A stretch of DNA of 64,000 nucleotides from Candidatus Limnocylindrales bacterium (lineage in GTDB: Bacteria; Moduliflexota; Moduliflexia; Moduliflexales; JAUQPW01): NCBI GenBank assembly GCA_035559535.1, contig DATMBG010000042.1, forward strand, positions 1-64,000, read 5' to 3'. Positions 1 to 8,585 of this stretch are shown one piece after another. The stretch's first letter is position 1; each line of letters opens with the position of its first letter. The position numbers were made by a program, and so were the translations under genes. The notes under the pieces were generated by a model. The model did not search any database and was not told the DNA's origin. It worked only from the letters and a program-made list of their open reading frames with translations.

Positions 1-50
1 CCGCCCCTACATACTCCCATACCCCCATACCCCCACACTCCCATACGTAT
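1..50. repeat. Partial arm of GTATGGG-word hairpin
   Basis: Pyrimidine-rich run of CCCATAC, CCCCATAC and CACTCCCATAC words, identical in style to one arm of the complete hairpins at 1430, 2663, 8467 and 52018. The partner arm would lie to the left of the window, so this is read as a truncated copy. Confidence 0.6.
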
Positions 51-56
51 TCTTCT

Positions 57-1400
57 TCACGATACTCCTGGAATAAAAGGAACCCGAAGTGGGTCGATAC
101 TTCGGGCGGGAGGTAAGGGAGGATCTATGAAGGGAATGCCGAGTTTTTGAGCTAAAAGTTTCAGGTAAAGATAAGGCTCAGTGTAAGAGGTGGAAGCCTC
201 AATCTGAGAACCCTCATGCCATTCATTCCAGGCTTGAATGACGATATAATCCGGCCGGGCCGTCAATGCAGCAGCAATCTGATTTTCCCAGTTTAATCCA
301 CCGGCCCGGGGACTGGTTGGAGCCGGAGAATCCCCGGGTCGCCATTCATCGTCATTAAATCCCGGCATAATAGGAATCATGGCATCTTTCTTCCATTTAC
401 GAGAATCATTCACGGCGAATTGATCGACTTGAATTCGTTTACTCTGCTCCGCAGTAATCATGCCGTTAGGAGTCCAGTGGGTGAAGCAATCGACTCCGGT
501 ATTTGCCCATTCCTGGGTAATAGGACTTCCGAATACGGCATCTGGAATAAAGTAGAAATAGACTTGGGCTACCATGGCAATCACATAGATAGGCTCGTTA
601 ACCTGTGCTTTGACACCATCGACCAGTTCTTTAAATACGGCAGGAGTTAAGGCCACATCAAAGTAGGGAATAACAATGACCGGTCTTCCACCGAACCGGA
701 GGTAGGCCCCATGACCTTTCCAAAGGTTAAGCATGGTGGCAATTCGGTTGGCAGCCTCCTGTGTGGTACCTCGAACAGAAGGTCTACGAGAAGGTTGAGG
801 AGCAAAAATACCGGGATGAACTCCTTCACGGCGGATCCGATTTGCTATTTCTTCAACGGCATCATGTTTATGGGAAATGAGGGGTTGGGGTTTTCCATCT
901 TTAATACCTCGAACCGAACCCAATGCCGTAAAATGATCTACAAAGGCGATCTTGAAATTCTCCTCATAGGCTACATCCAGGAGCTTGCTGGTTACATTCT
1001 GCTCGGTTACCCAATCGTTCATATACAGAAAAAATCCTTCGAGACCTGCTGCCTTGGCTGCACGAATTTGCCATCTGAGCACTTCCGGATCGGTACTGTC
1101 GTAAGGACCTATGTAAGGATAATCCCCTGGAGCTCCTATCCAGATATCCCTGCGCCAGCCTTCAGGTCCTTTGATTCGTCTTGGATCCTTACCTGGATAG
1201 GACCACTGGGCAAATCCACCACTCTCATTCCGAAAATAATGAAAGTAAAATGCAAAGACTTTCGGAATTTCGTATTTGGGAGGAGGCGTCGGGGGAGGTT
1301 TTGAATCATGGTTATCATCGCCATCAAAAAAGGGGATATGACTGCAGCTTGCTAAGGTACTTAAAATTCCTACCAGGAAGATTAAGATAATTTTCTTCAT
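57..1400 (-). CDS. GH99-like glycoside hydrolase lipoprotein
   Basis: Predicted cell-surface or periplasmic lipoprotein with a TIM-barrel glycosidase domain of the GH99/GH71-like (endo-mannosidase, WbsX-like) group. Residues 1-19 are a lipoprotein signal peptide with lipobox LASC (lipidated Cys19), followed by a Pro-rich linker at about 33-42. The catalytic domain starts near residue 47 (AFYFHYFRN), carries YIGPYDSTD near 95-105, and ends with AWNEWHEGSQIE near 390-401, the C-terminal signature of this superfamily. It lies upstream of and on the same strand as nothing else visible, next to the rmlA-like gene, so a role in surface polysaccharide trimming is inference. Substrate cannot be read from sequence. 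The ATG at 1400 gives a complete signal peptide, which supports the start. Confidence 0.7.
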   Translation of the reverse strand: MKKIILIFLVGILSTLASCSHIPFFDGDDNHDSKPPPTPPPKYEIPKVFAFYFHYFRNESGGFAQWSYPGKDPRRIKGPEGWRRDIWIGAPGDYPYIGPYDSTDPEVLRWQIRAAKAAGLEGFFLYMNDWVTEQNVTSKLLDVAYEENFKIAFVDHFTALGSVRGIKDGKPQPLISHKHDAVEEIANRIRREGVHPGIFAPQPSRRPSVRGTTQEAANRIATMLNLWKGHGAYLRFGGRPVIVIPYFDVALTPAVFKELVDGVKAQVNEPIYVIAMVAQVYFYFIPDAVFGSPITQEWANTGVDCFTHWTPNGMITAEQSKRIQVDQFAVNDSRKWKKDAMIPIMPGFNDDEWRPGDSPAPTSPRAGGLNWENQIAAALTARPDYIVIQAWNEWHEGSQIEASTSYTEPYLYLKLLAQKLGIPFIDPPLPPARSIDPLRVPFIPGVS

Positions 1401-1429
1401 TTATCCATCCCCCATTCCCTTCCCAGTGG

Positions 1430-1522
1430 ATGGGAGGGGAGTGTGGGGTATGGGGGTATGGGAGTGTGGAAGTGTAATACCCCCATACTCCCATACCCCC
1501 ATACCCCACACTCCCCTCCCAT
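1430..1522. repeat. Perfect 35-bp hairpin made of GTATGGG/GTGTGGG words
   Basis: Left arm 1430-1464 and right arm 1488-1522 are perfect reverse complements of 35 bp with a 23-nt loop. Each arm is a degenerate tandem of 7-8 nt words (GGGAGTGTGG, GGTATGGG). It fills the gap between the GH99-like gene and the nucleotidyltransferase gene. Same family as the elements at 2663, 8467, 25996 and 52018. Confidence 0.9.
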
Positions 1523-1572
1523 ACTTCCATTTAGGGTTATCCTGTCCCACAGACAGCGATCACTGGACAAAA

Positions 1573-2649
1573 TTATAAAACCCCTACTAAGCTATTGTCC
1601 CCCAACATAAACCTATAAGCCCTGGGTTTCGAGGAGGATTTGCGCACCTCGACATTCTTACCTATGAGACTGTCTTCGATGCGGGCATTGATATCGGAAA
1701 TGGTGCTATTTTCCAGCAAAATGCTATGCTCAATTTCACTGTTCTTGACGAGAACGTTATAATGAATGGAAGTAAAAGGCCCTATATAAGAATTAATAAT
1801 TTTAGAATTCTCTCCAATAATAGCCGGACCTCGAATCGTGCTATTGATAATCTCAGCCCCCTTAGAAATCACCACCTTACCGTAAACTTCAGAGCTACTA
1901 TCGATATAACCTTCATTTTTACTCTCAAAAGTATCTAAAACGATGCGATTCGCTTCCAGAAGGTCTTCTAATTTTCCCGTATCCTTCCACCAACCTTTAA
2001 CCAGACAGGGATGAACCTCATACCCCTTATCGATGAGATATTGAATGGCATCGGTAATCTCGAGCTCATTGCGAAAACTCGGTTTGATCTGTTTAACGGC
2101 CTCGAAAATAGGGGGGTTAAACATATAAACCCCCACAAGGGCCAGATTACTTTTGGGGTGTTGAGGTTTCTCCACAAGCCTTACCACACGCCCATTTTCT
2201 AACTCTGCAACGCCAAACTGCTGGGGATTGGGGACCTCGGCCAGAAGAATCTGAGAACCAAAAGAAGGACGAGAACCGTTCTTCCTGAATTCATCCACCA
2301 GACTGGAGATTCCATCTTTAATCAGGTTATCTCCTAAATACATGACAAAACAATCGCCCTTAATAAATCTCTCGGAAATAAGAACTGCATGGGCCAGTCC
2401 TAAAGGAGCTTCTTGCTCGATATAGGTAATCTGTACCCCCCATTTAGAACCATCTCCCACCGCTGCTATAATTTCATTTTTTGTATCCCCTACTACGATA
2501 CCGATATCCGTGATTCCGGCATCCCGAATAGCCTCTATCCCATAGAACAGGACCGGCTTATTGGCTACAGGAACCAACTGTTTCGCACTGGTGTGGGTAA
2601 TAGGTCGTAGCCGGGTCCCCTTACCACCGCTGAGAATTAAACCTTTCAT
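1573..2649 (-). CDS. Glucose-1-phosphate thymidylyltransferase, long type
   Basis: Nucleotidyltransferase that joins a sugar 1-phosphate to a nucleotide to give an activated sugar (dTDP-glucose or similar) for surface polysaccharide synthesis. The N-terminal Rossmann-like domain has the GGKGTRLRP pyrophosphorylase loop at about residues 8-16, AKQLVPVANKP near 20-30, the metal-binding YLGDN near 105 and a VEKPQ motif near 160. Residues 245-358 are a left-handed beta-helix (hexapeptide-like ISKGAEIINSTI, IIGENSKIINS), giving 358 aa, the length of the long archaeal/actinobacterial RmlA group rather than the 290-aa enterobacterial RmlA. The frame stays open 38 codons further upstream, but that stretch is translated hairpin repeat, so the ATG at 2649 is chosen. 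Sugar and nucleotide specificity are inferred. Confidence 0.8.
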   Translation of the reverse strand: MKGLILSGGKGTRLRPITHTSAKQLVPVANKPVLFYGIEAIRDAGITDIGIVVGDTKNEIIAAVGDGSKWGVQITYIEQEAPLGLAHAVLISERFIKGDCFVMYLGDNLIKDGISSLVDEFRKNGSRPSFGSQILLAEVPNPQQFGVAELENGRVVRLVEKPQHPKSNLALVGVYMFNPPIFEAVKQIKPSFRNELEITDAIQYLIDKGYEVHPCLVKGWWKDTGKLEDLLEANRIVLDTFESKNEGYIDSSSEVYGKVVISKGAEIINSTIRGPAIIGENSKIINSYIGPFTSIHYNVLVKNSEIEHSILLENSTISDINARIEDSLIGKNVEVRKSSSKPRAYRFMLGDNSLVGVL

Positions 2650-2662
2650 AGAAGGATAGAAA

Positions 2663-2755
2663 GTATGAGGGTGTGGGAGTATGGGAGTATAGGTAAATCT
2701 CCCACACTTCCACACTTCCACACCCCCATACCCCCATACTCCCACACCCTCATAC
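2663..2755. repeat. GTATGGG-word hairpin, 23-bp stem
   Basis: Left arm 2663-2685 pairs perfectly with right arm 2733-2755. The loop contains further CCACACTTCC words. The element sits between lptD and the nucleotidyltransferase gene and its right arm runs to within 12 nt of the lptD stop. Confidence 0.85.
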
Positions 2756-2766
2756 TCCCACACTCC

Positions 2767-5019
2767 TTAAAATCTGAGTGATCCAATTCTTCCCAGATGT
2801 TTAAATTCTAAAGTTACAATAAATCGTCGATCTGAGGTAATGGTACCGGTCGCAATATCCTGTTGGGTAAATTCAGAAATGAGGTTCCAGCATTGACCAT
2901 TATAAGCCAGTTGCAGCGTGTCTTCCACTCGATCCTGATCTTCTATATTGAATCGGGTCCGGTACTGGATACCCAACGTATTCCATAATTTAACCCCCGC
3001 TTGAAGATCTAAGAATTGGGTCTCATCTATCACAGAATTTGCAACCCGATCTACTACCAGATTTCGTCGCCATAGCACGGCCAGATTAAATTTATCCTTG
3101 TAGTTGGTGTAGAGATCCACACCGGATCCAACCAGGGCCTTGACATAGACATCATAGCTCGCCGTGAATTGAAGTCGATTCGAACTACCGGGAAAAACCT
3201 GGAGGGTTCCGATGATGTTGGAAAATCTAAAATCCGGTTGGGTAAAGTTAACGCTTTGTGAAAGTTGTAAAGAGACGAATTCTTTGGTTTCAAATTGAGG
3301 TTTCGATTCGGAATCCGAGGTGGAAGAGGGGGTTGCAGATGTTGTTGAAACTCCGGTCTCTTCCTCCTTAGGTTTGATTTTTCTTCTGGCCAGCAACCGA
3401 TTTGTCAAAGCGTAGGTAAGCTGATTTTGTTGACTGATCCGATCGATGCTGTCAAAGCTGGGTAAATCGCTTTGATCGGTGTTTTGAATAAAATTGTAGG
3501 TGAGGGAAGGCTCGATTAAATGTTTAATCTTGGTAATGGATTTATCCTCACCCCGGTCAAAGATTCTATCAAATCTGGGACCATTCAAATCCAGACTGAA
3601 GCCAAACTGACCTCGATCGACCGGATTACTTTTACTATCCGGGTTTGCTGCCGTAACGATGTCATCGGTATAGAGGGTTTCCCGGTAATTCAATTTGGGC
3701 GTCAGAGTTAAGGCTCTTCCCAGAGTTTTAAGGGGTATCGAGATGGTAGGATTAATATCTAACCGGGAGAACTCCAGTTGGGTTTTATTATTGACATCCC
3801 GACGGATGGTGGAGAAAACCGTGTCTTGCTGAAAAAAGACCGGGGAATCGAAAAGTCTTTGATTAAAACTACTGAATCGTATCTCGGGTAATCGATAATC
3901 GGTTTGCTGGATGACACTGGATGGATCAACGTTTGCCGGTACAACATTTTCCAGACGATCAAAAAGAATTCTCACCAGATTATTTTGTCCAAAGCGTTTG
4001 GTGAAAGAAACATCCGACGTAAGGCTCTGCCGGGTCCGTTCATCCAGACTGTTATCGAAATCACGAAGAAAGGTTCGATCCGAGACCAAATTTACGTTAG
4101 CCAGGGTTTCAAAATCCAGGGGGAGGGTCTGACGATGACTGAATCGTAAATCACCTCTATCCGAATGCTCTACCCGATCCCTTATGACACGACCCAGGAA
4201 ACTTCCCCGGGTATTCTCATTATAAATATAGCGGTAATCCAACTCCAGCTCATGACCCCGGATATCATAAAAGTTGTGGGTTAAAGAAAGGTCCTGGCCT
4301 TCATTGATGGCCCAAAAGAAGGTATTACCCAGATGAAAGCCCTTACTTCGACTGGACCCAATATCAGGAACCAGGAAGCCAGTCTGACGCTCTTCCTTGA
4401 TAGGAAATATCAGATAAGGGGTAAACAAAATGGGAATACCCTGGATAAACAGCAAGATATTTCGGCCTATGAAGTAATCTCCTTTATGGATGGTGGCCTT
4501 GGAGCTTTTAAACTTCCAAAAAGGAAGAAAAGAACTACAGGCCGTAAAACTGCCACGATCGATTTTAAAGGATTTCTCGCCAATTTTCTCTATCCGCTCA
4601 CCGGTAATATATTGATCTGGCTGAATTACGGCATCTCCTTTATAAACAATCCCCAATTCAGAATTAATGTTAAATTCAAGTCGTTCGGCCCGCAAGACAT
4701 CACTTCCTTCTGAATAGACCACCTCTCCAATGGCCACCATATCTCCCGTCTCCTCATTTAGTTCGACCCGATCTGCTCGTAATCGGACATCTCGATACTT
4801 TATATCTACATCCCCTTCCATAATATAGAGGCCCGTTTCAACATCTTTCTCTAAAGATTCGGCGTTGATGGTTAAAGGTTCATTGGGTATAATTTTGAAT
4901 CGATCCTGACGGGAGGTATTCGATGGGGTTGCAACCGAGCTGGTCTGGGCTGCAACGGAATGAAAGAACAGATCGTTTACAGTGAATACAACTAAAAAAC
5001 TTAAAATCAAAATCCGCAT
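2767..5019 (-). CDS. lptD: LPS-assembly protein LptD
   Basis: Outer-membrane beta-barrel that inserts lipopolysaccharide into the outer leaflet together with LptE. Residues 1-25 are a signal peptide. An OstA/LptA-like jellyroll follows at about 45-165 (LTINAESLEKD, GDVDIKYRDVRLRADRVEL, DVLRAERLEFN), then the LptD barrel region beginning with FTACSSFLPFWKF and FTPYLIFPIKEERQTGFLVP near 205-225. The last residue is Phe in GSLRF, as expected for BAM-targeted outer-membrane proteins. Length 750 aa is normal for LptD. It is the clearest evidence that the cell has an outer membrane. An acidic Ser/Thr-rich insert of about 30 residues near 550-580 probably forms an extracellular loop. It lies 35 nt from the SPOR-domain gene on the same strand, suggesting an envelope operon. 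Confidence 0.88.
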   Translation of the reverse strand: MRILILSFLVVFTVNDLFFHSVAAQTSSVATPSNTSRQDRFKIIPNEPLTINAESLEKDVETGLYIMEGDVDIKYRDVRLRADRVELNEETGDMVAIGEVVYSEGSDVLRAERLEFNINSELGIVYKGDAVIQPDQYITGERIEKIGEKSFKIDRGSFTACSSFLPFWKFKSSKATIHKGDYFIGRNILLFIQGIPILFTPYLIFPIKEERQTGFLVPDIGSSRSKGFHLGNTFFWAINEGQDLSLTHNFYDIRGHELELDYRYIYNENTRGSFLGRVIRDRVEHSDRGDLRFSHRQTLPLDFETLANVNLVSDRTFLRDFDNSLDERTRQSLTSDVSFTKRFGQNNLVRILFDRLENVVPANVDPSSVIQQTDYRLPEIRFSSFNQRLFDSPVFFQQDTVFSTIRRDVNNKTQLEFSRLDINPTISIPLKTLGRALTLTPKLNYRETLYTDDIVTAANPDSKSNPVDRGQFGFSLDLNGPRFDRIFDRGEDKSITKIKHLIEPSLTYNFIQNTDQSDLPSFDSIDRISQQNQLTYALTNRLLARRKIKPKEEETGVSTTSATPSSTSDSESKPQFETKEFVSLQLSQSVNFTQPDFRFSNIIGTLQVFPGSSNRLQFTASYDVYVKALVGSGVDLYTNYKDKFNLAVLWRRNLVVDRVANSVIDETQFLDLQAGVKLWNTLGIQYRTRFNIEDQDRVEDTLQLAYNGQCWNLISEFTQQDIATGTITSDRRFIVTLEFKHLGRIGSLRF

Positions 5020-5054
5020 CTATCTTATCCCTCACTTCACTCACGATTGGAAAA

Positions 5055-7241
5055 TTAATCATTGGCAACCGATCGAACGAACCATTTGCCAGCTTTTTTT
5101 TCAAGGGCATAATGGATGTTCTTTAATTCTCCCTTTTTGGATTCCTCGACCACCAATACATCTGCCTGCTCACCGGTCACGTTTATATTTTTAACCTGAT
5201 AGGAATAACCCGGAATACTTCGTTTAATCAAAGCATTCCAGACCGTCTCTTCGATCTCATTTTCACCAGACTTCGCCGCAGCCGAAGTAACTCCTGTTTT
5301 AGAGGTTGTTTTAGGAGTGGCCTCAGTGGCTGGCATAGATTTTAGACTCGCCTTAACATCCGATTTGGATGGTTTCTCAGGGATCGAGGGGGTTGATGGA
5401 GAGGGAGAGTTCGTTGCGGGTTGCGTAGAGGTACGGGTAGATTTGAGATCTGCCCGTGTCAGAGGGGAAGGACTGTCTCCGGTGGAAGATCTACGATCAG
5501 AAAATCCACTGTCGGAAAAAGATTCTGCCTTCCCATAACCAACAGGTTTTGTCAGTTCAAACGGGTTAGAATCTGGAGGAGTAGACCAATGGGTTTCCCT
5601 CCAGTAGGGATCATCCCGCGTGATCCAGGTTTCTAATCCTTCCTGCACCCGAAGGTTGTAGGCTTCTCTCTCTGCACTCCATCGATCGGGATAGGTACCT
5701 ACCCTCACCCGGAAGAAATGACCCAGTCCAGGGACATAAATTTCTGAGATATAGGCCGGATACCCTCTTCTTTTCAATCGATCTTGCAGTTTTACAGCGT
5801 TATAGTGGGTTCGGTTCGCTGCGACCTGAATGGTATAATTCCCTCTAGGTACAGGGGCTAACCGCATACCCGGCGGTGGAACTTCATAATCGGGTTGCAA
5901 AGGCGGAGCGGTATAGATTTCAGGGGGTTCTCCCGGAGGGGATGGAGGCTGCCTGTAGGGTTGAGCAGGAGGCGGTACCAAAGGTTGAGGGGATCTCCCG
6001 TAAGACGATACCGGAGGTTCTGTAAAGGTCTCTGGAGGTCTTTCATAAACTGGTGGCGGAGGCACCGCAAAGGGAGGAGGACCTTCATAAGCCGGCCTTG
6101 GAGGCCCCGCAGAGGCCTGTGAAGGTTCCAACGACTGAGCAGAGGGAGGTGGTGCATAGGCCTGTGGAGATTCTGAATAAGAAGGGGCAGGACGGGGGTA
6201 AAAGTAGAAACTATCCATATCTGACATGGTTTTAGAACCGGAACGGAAGACCACCCGAGCCCTATAAAGTCCGGATTTAAAGAAAGGAGCTCCTGAAGCT
6301 AAAAAACTGATAGAATCGGCGGTTAAATTTGGATTCCTGGCCTTCAATTGCTCAATCCCATCGGGATCTATCACATACAGATCCACCCCGAGCGCCGGCG
6401 TACTCTTGTTAAAACGTAAGGTAACAAAATCCCCGGTATAAGCCGGATTGGGATAAATATCTGCAATGTGGATCTCCGGATTATATTCATAGTCTCCGCC
6501 GGTAATATTTTTGTAAACATCTACCTCTACCCGCTTAATAACAAAGGCATCACTTCCTGTCATGGCAATTTCAATGGGAAGTCGTCCATCCGGACCCACA
6601 AGACTTCCAGGATCTCGATTAATTCGATCTGATTGATATTTGTTGGAAGGGTAGCGAATCCTCCAGCTCTCATTTCGATTAGACGGCTCTGTTAAATCGC
6701 CATAGATCAGATCATCGGCAAATTGAAATACCTTCGGTTTCCAGGCATCTCCAACCCGTCGGGTTACCTGACCAATATTACGACCTCCTATGAGAATAGT
6801 TGGACCTACGTCGGGGTTACTACTTTCTGAATAACCGTCGATCCAAACTTCTAAGATATCCGATTTATCCAGTCTTCCAACCGGAACCGCATAACGAATG
6901 GCTCCACCTTCTAAATGATTGGAGCCTATATGAATCCAGCCGGTATCCTCTCGCCGCAAAACGTCCCCACTGATCCCAATTTGATCTCGGACCAAATCTA
7001 TTTTAAAGGCTTTGACCCGCCACTCGGTGGGGTTTCCTCTCAGGGTGGTACTCTGCCAGTCTGCCAGGGCTTCCGGGAATCCTATCTGGAAGCCATCCTT
7101 CCATAGGTTTCCCATTCGTCCTGCTGACAAACCCGGGACAGATTCTAAACCTGTCGAAGGAACAAGCCTCAGGGATGGCCCTACCAGGATGAAACCTAAC
7201 ACTACACACCCTACCAAACTTAAATGCACCGATTTTTTCAT
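5055..7241 (-). CDS. Secreted SPOR-domain envelope protein
   Basis: Exported protein likely to bind denuded peptidoglycan. Residues 1-30 look like a signal peptide. Residues 40-260 form an uncharacterised beta-rich domain describing a substrate or surface (LIGGRNIGQVTRRV), 265-360 an Ig-like or extension domain (NPAYTGDFVTLRFNKST). A Pro-rich low-complexity stalk at about 370-460 repeats PPP-x-YE-PP units. A SPOR domain follows at about 462-545 (YTIQVAANRTHYNAVKLQ, FRVRVGTYPDRWSAEREA). A Ser/Thr/Pro linker leads to a C-terminal 70-residue module (NALIKRSIPGYSYQVKNI) that I do not recognise. A strong ribosome binding site (AAGGAGGC) lies before the ATG at 7241. Precise function is unknown. Confidence 0.7.
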   Translation of the reverse strand: MKKSVHLSLVGCVVLGFILVGPSLRLVPSTGLESVPGLSAGRMGNLWKDGFQIGFPEALADWQSTTLRGNPTEWRVKAFKIDLVRDQIGISGDVLRREDTGWIHIGSNHLEGGAIRYAVPVGRLDKSDILEVWIDGYSESSNPDVGPTILIGGRNIGQVTRRVGDAWKPKVFQFADDLIYGDLTEPSNRNESWRIRYPSNKYQSDRINRDPGSLVGPDGRLPIEIAMTGSDAFVIKRVEVDVYKNITGGDYEYNPEIHIADIYPNPAYTGDFVTLRFNKSTPALGVDLYVIDPDGIEQLKARNPNLTADSISFLASGAPFFKSGLYRARVVFRSGSKTMSDMDSFYFYPRPAPSYSESPQAYAPPPSAQSLEPSQASAGPPRPAYEGPPPFAVPPPPVYERPPETFTEPPVSSYGRSPQPLVPPPAQPYRQPPSPPGEPPEIYTAPPLQPDYEVPPPGMRLAPVPRGNYTIQVAANRTHYNAVKLQDRLKRRGYPAYISEIYVPGLGHFFRVRVGTYPDRWSAEREAYNLRVQEGLETWITRDDPYWRETHWSTPPDSNPFELTKPVGYGKAESFSDSGFSDRRSSTGDSPSPLTRADLKSTRTSTQPATNSPSPSTPSIPEKPSKSDVKASLKSMPATEATPKTTSKTGVTSAAAKSGENEIEETVWNALIKRSIPGYSYQVKNINVTGEQADVLVVEESKKGELKNIHYALEKKAGKWFVRSVAND

Positions 7242-7346
7242 AAAGCCTCCTTTTTCTGGGACGTTAGGTCAAAAACTCATGGCCTTAGAATCGAAGCTTA
7301 GTTAATGGTAATCACACTTCTCTAAAGGTATAAAACCGTATTCTTC

Positions 7347-7631
7347 TTATTCACCTTGATTGATAATGGCTTCCTTAAATTCCTTTCCTGGCTTAAATTT
7401 AATCGTTCTACCCTCGCTAATCGGAGCTTCCTCCCCGGTACGCGGATTACGGCCTGTTCTGGCTTTCCGTTTGCGAACCCTAAAAACCCCAAACCCTCTA
7501 AACTCCAGGCGCTCTTCATTTTTAAGAGCCTCCTTGAGGATGGTTAAAAGGGACTCCACCGCTTCACTGGCTTTGGTTTTTGTTAGTCCTGTTTCTTTGG
7601 CAACTCTATTGGCTATCTCTACCTTGGTCAA
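7347..7631 (-). CDS. HU/IHF-family DNA-binding protein
   Basis: Small nucleoid protein that bends DNA as a dimer. The 94-aa chain covers the whole family: N-terminal helices (MTKVEIANRVAKETGLTKTK), the dimer core FRGFGVFRVRKRKAR near 44-58, and the beta-arm signature GRNPRTGEEAPI near 60-71, ending with the usual IKFKPGKEFKEAI. The arm sequence resembles IHF alpha subunits more than HU, but homodimeric function cannot be excluded. A ribosome binding site (GGAGG) lies 7-12 nt before the ATG. A candidate promoter is at 7764-7792. Confidence 0.93.
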   Translation of the reverse strand: MTKVEIANRVAKETGLTKTKASEAVESLLTILKEALKNEERLEFRGFGVFRVRKRKARTGRNPRTGEEAPISEGRTIKFKPGKEFKEAIINQGE

Positions 7632-8114
7632 AACGACCTATCCTCCTTTCCTAAAAATAAAATGATCTCCTTTAACCTAAAATCTCTTTACCTGAATTTA
7701 AAATGAATCTTGAAAATCCCTTTAAAATCTAGGGTTTCCATGGTTAAGCATCAAGCGTGACTATAAATATAACATTCTTATTTATTTTGCAAGAAAAAAA
7801 GAAAGAATCCACCAGAAAAGTTTAAGGAAGAAGTTTGATTAGCCTGAAAACCTGTCACCCTGGAGATGGGAAGGTGACTCTGCAGAGCTACCCGACCCTT
7901 TCTCCCACATTTCCACGCCGATCAGGTATAACCTTTCGGAAGAGGAATCGGTCGGTCACCTTTACTCTTAGTGAATAGAGTATGGCTTATCAAATCGGGT
8001 ATAAACCCGATTAAACGAAGCAATGGCGCTTCTGGAAGAGATACCCTAAGCTGGAAGTTACTACCCTGGGAAGGATTCCTGACTTGGGAATTTCCGTTAA
8101 CACCCATAAAAAAT
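7632..8114. other. Intergenic region without recognised gene
   Basis: About 480 nt between the HU gene and the CysO-like gene. Apart from the candidate HU promoter and a weak 6-bp hairpin around 7855-7880 nothing is recognised; short frames on both strands show no family resemblance. Confidence 0.5.
7764..7792 (-). promoter_or_regulatory. Candidate sigma70 promoter for HU gene
   Basis: On the minus strand TTGCAA (7787-7792) and TATTTA (7764-7769) are separated by 17 bp, about 130 nt upstream of the HU start in AT-rich DNA. Boxes are imperfect. Confidence 0.4.
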
Positions 8115-8143
8115 GAGGAAAAAAGATGGAATCTTTTTTCCTC
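8115..8143. terminator. 12-bp hairpin after the cysteine cluster
   Basis: Perfect 12-bp stem (GAGGAAAAAAGA at 8115-8126 with its complement at 8132-8143, 5-nt loop). It lies 30 nt beyond the stop of the minus-strand CysO-like gene. The A/T tracts are inside the stem rather than a separate U tail, so termination is plausible but not certain. Confidence 0.5.
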
Positions 8144-8172
8144 TGACCCGGTTAAGGATCTCTTTAAACGAC

Positions 8173-8454
8173 TTAGCTTTTACCTCCGGCAATGGCAGGA
8201 ATAATGGCTACTTCATCTCCATCATGAACCGGTGTATGTTCTCCTTCCATAAACCGAATATCGCGGTTATTGATATAAATATTCACAAACCGTTTAAGGG
8301 TCCCATCCGGGTTGTAGAGCTTTTCTTTCATCCCCGGATATTGTTTCTCCAGGTTCTCAAAAACCTCCCGGATATTTCCTCCTGAGGCTTGTATCTCATC
8401 CTTATTTCCTGTTAATTTTCGTAAAGGGGTTGGAATACGTACCTGAACAGGCAT
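8173..8454 (-). CDS. CysO/ThiS/MoaD-like sulfur-carrier protein with GGKS end
   Basis: Ubiquitin-fold sulfur carrier of 93 aa. It reads MPVQVRIPTPLRKLTG at the start and ends DEVAIIPAIAGGKS; carriers are adenylated and thiocarboxylated on a C-terminal GG. Here two residues (Lys-Ser) follow GG, so the active tail would have to be exposed by proteolysis. The adjoining JAMM peptidase (9830-10303), E1-like enzyme (8586-9770) and cysteine synthase (10300-11265) make a CysO-type cysteine route the best reading; thiamine or molybdopterin roles are less likely. The frame is open another 51 codons upstream but those codons are hairpin repeat, so the ATG at 8454 is chosen. Confidence 0.8.
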   Translation of the reverse strand: MPVQVRIPTPLRKLTGNKDEIQASGGNIREVFENLEKQYPGMKEKLYNPDGTLKRFVNIYINNRDIRFMEGEHTPVHDGDEVAIIPAIAGGKS

Positions 8455-8466
8455 ACTACCCTGCTG

Positions 8467-8575
8467 GTATGGGAGTATGGACGTGTGGGCGTGTGGAAGT
8501 ATGGAGGTATATAATAAATACTTTACTTTCCATACTCCCATACTCCCGCACTTCCACACGCCCACACACTTATAC
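8467..8575. repeat. GTATGGG-word hairpin between carrier and E1 genes
   Basis: Arms of GTATGGGAGTATGG and GTGTGGGCGTGTGG words; the best perfect stem is 17 bp (8483-8499 with 8551-8567). The central part 8513-8532 (AATAAATACTTTACTTTCCA) recurs exactly, inverted, at 26057-26076 inside the nuoG-nuoH hairpin. Confidence 0.85.
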
Positions 8576-8585
8576 TCTCTTCTCT

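Noticed and set aside
711-1304. 197-residue frame opposite the GH99-like gene
   Set aside because: Antisense shadow; the minus-strand gene has signal peptide and family motifs.
2650-2763. N-terminal extension of the nucleotidyltransferase (38 codons)
   Set aside because: The codons are translation of a GTATGGG-word hairpin; the family start GGKGTRLRP follows the ATG at 2649.
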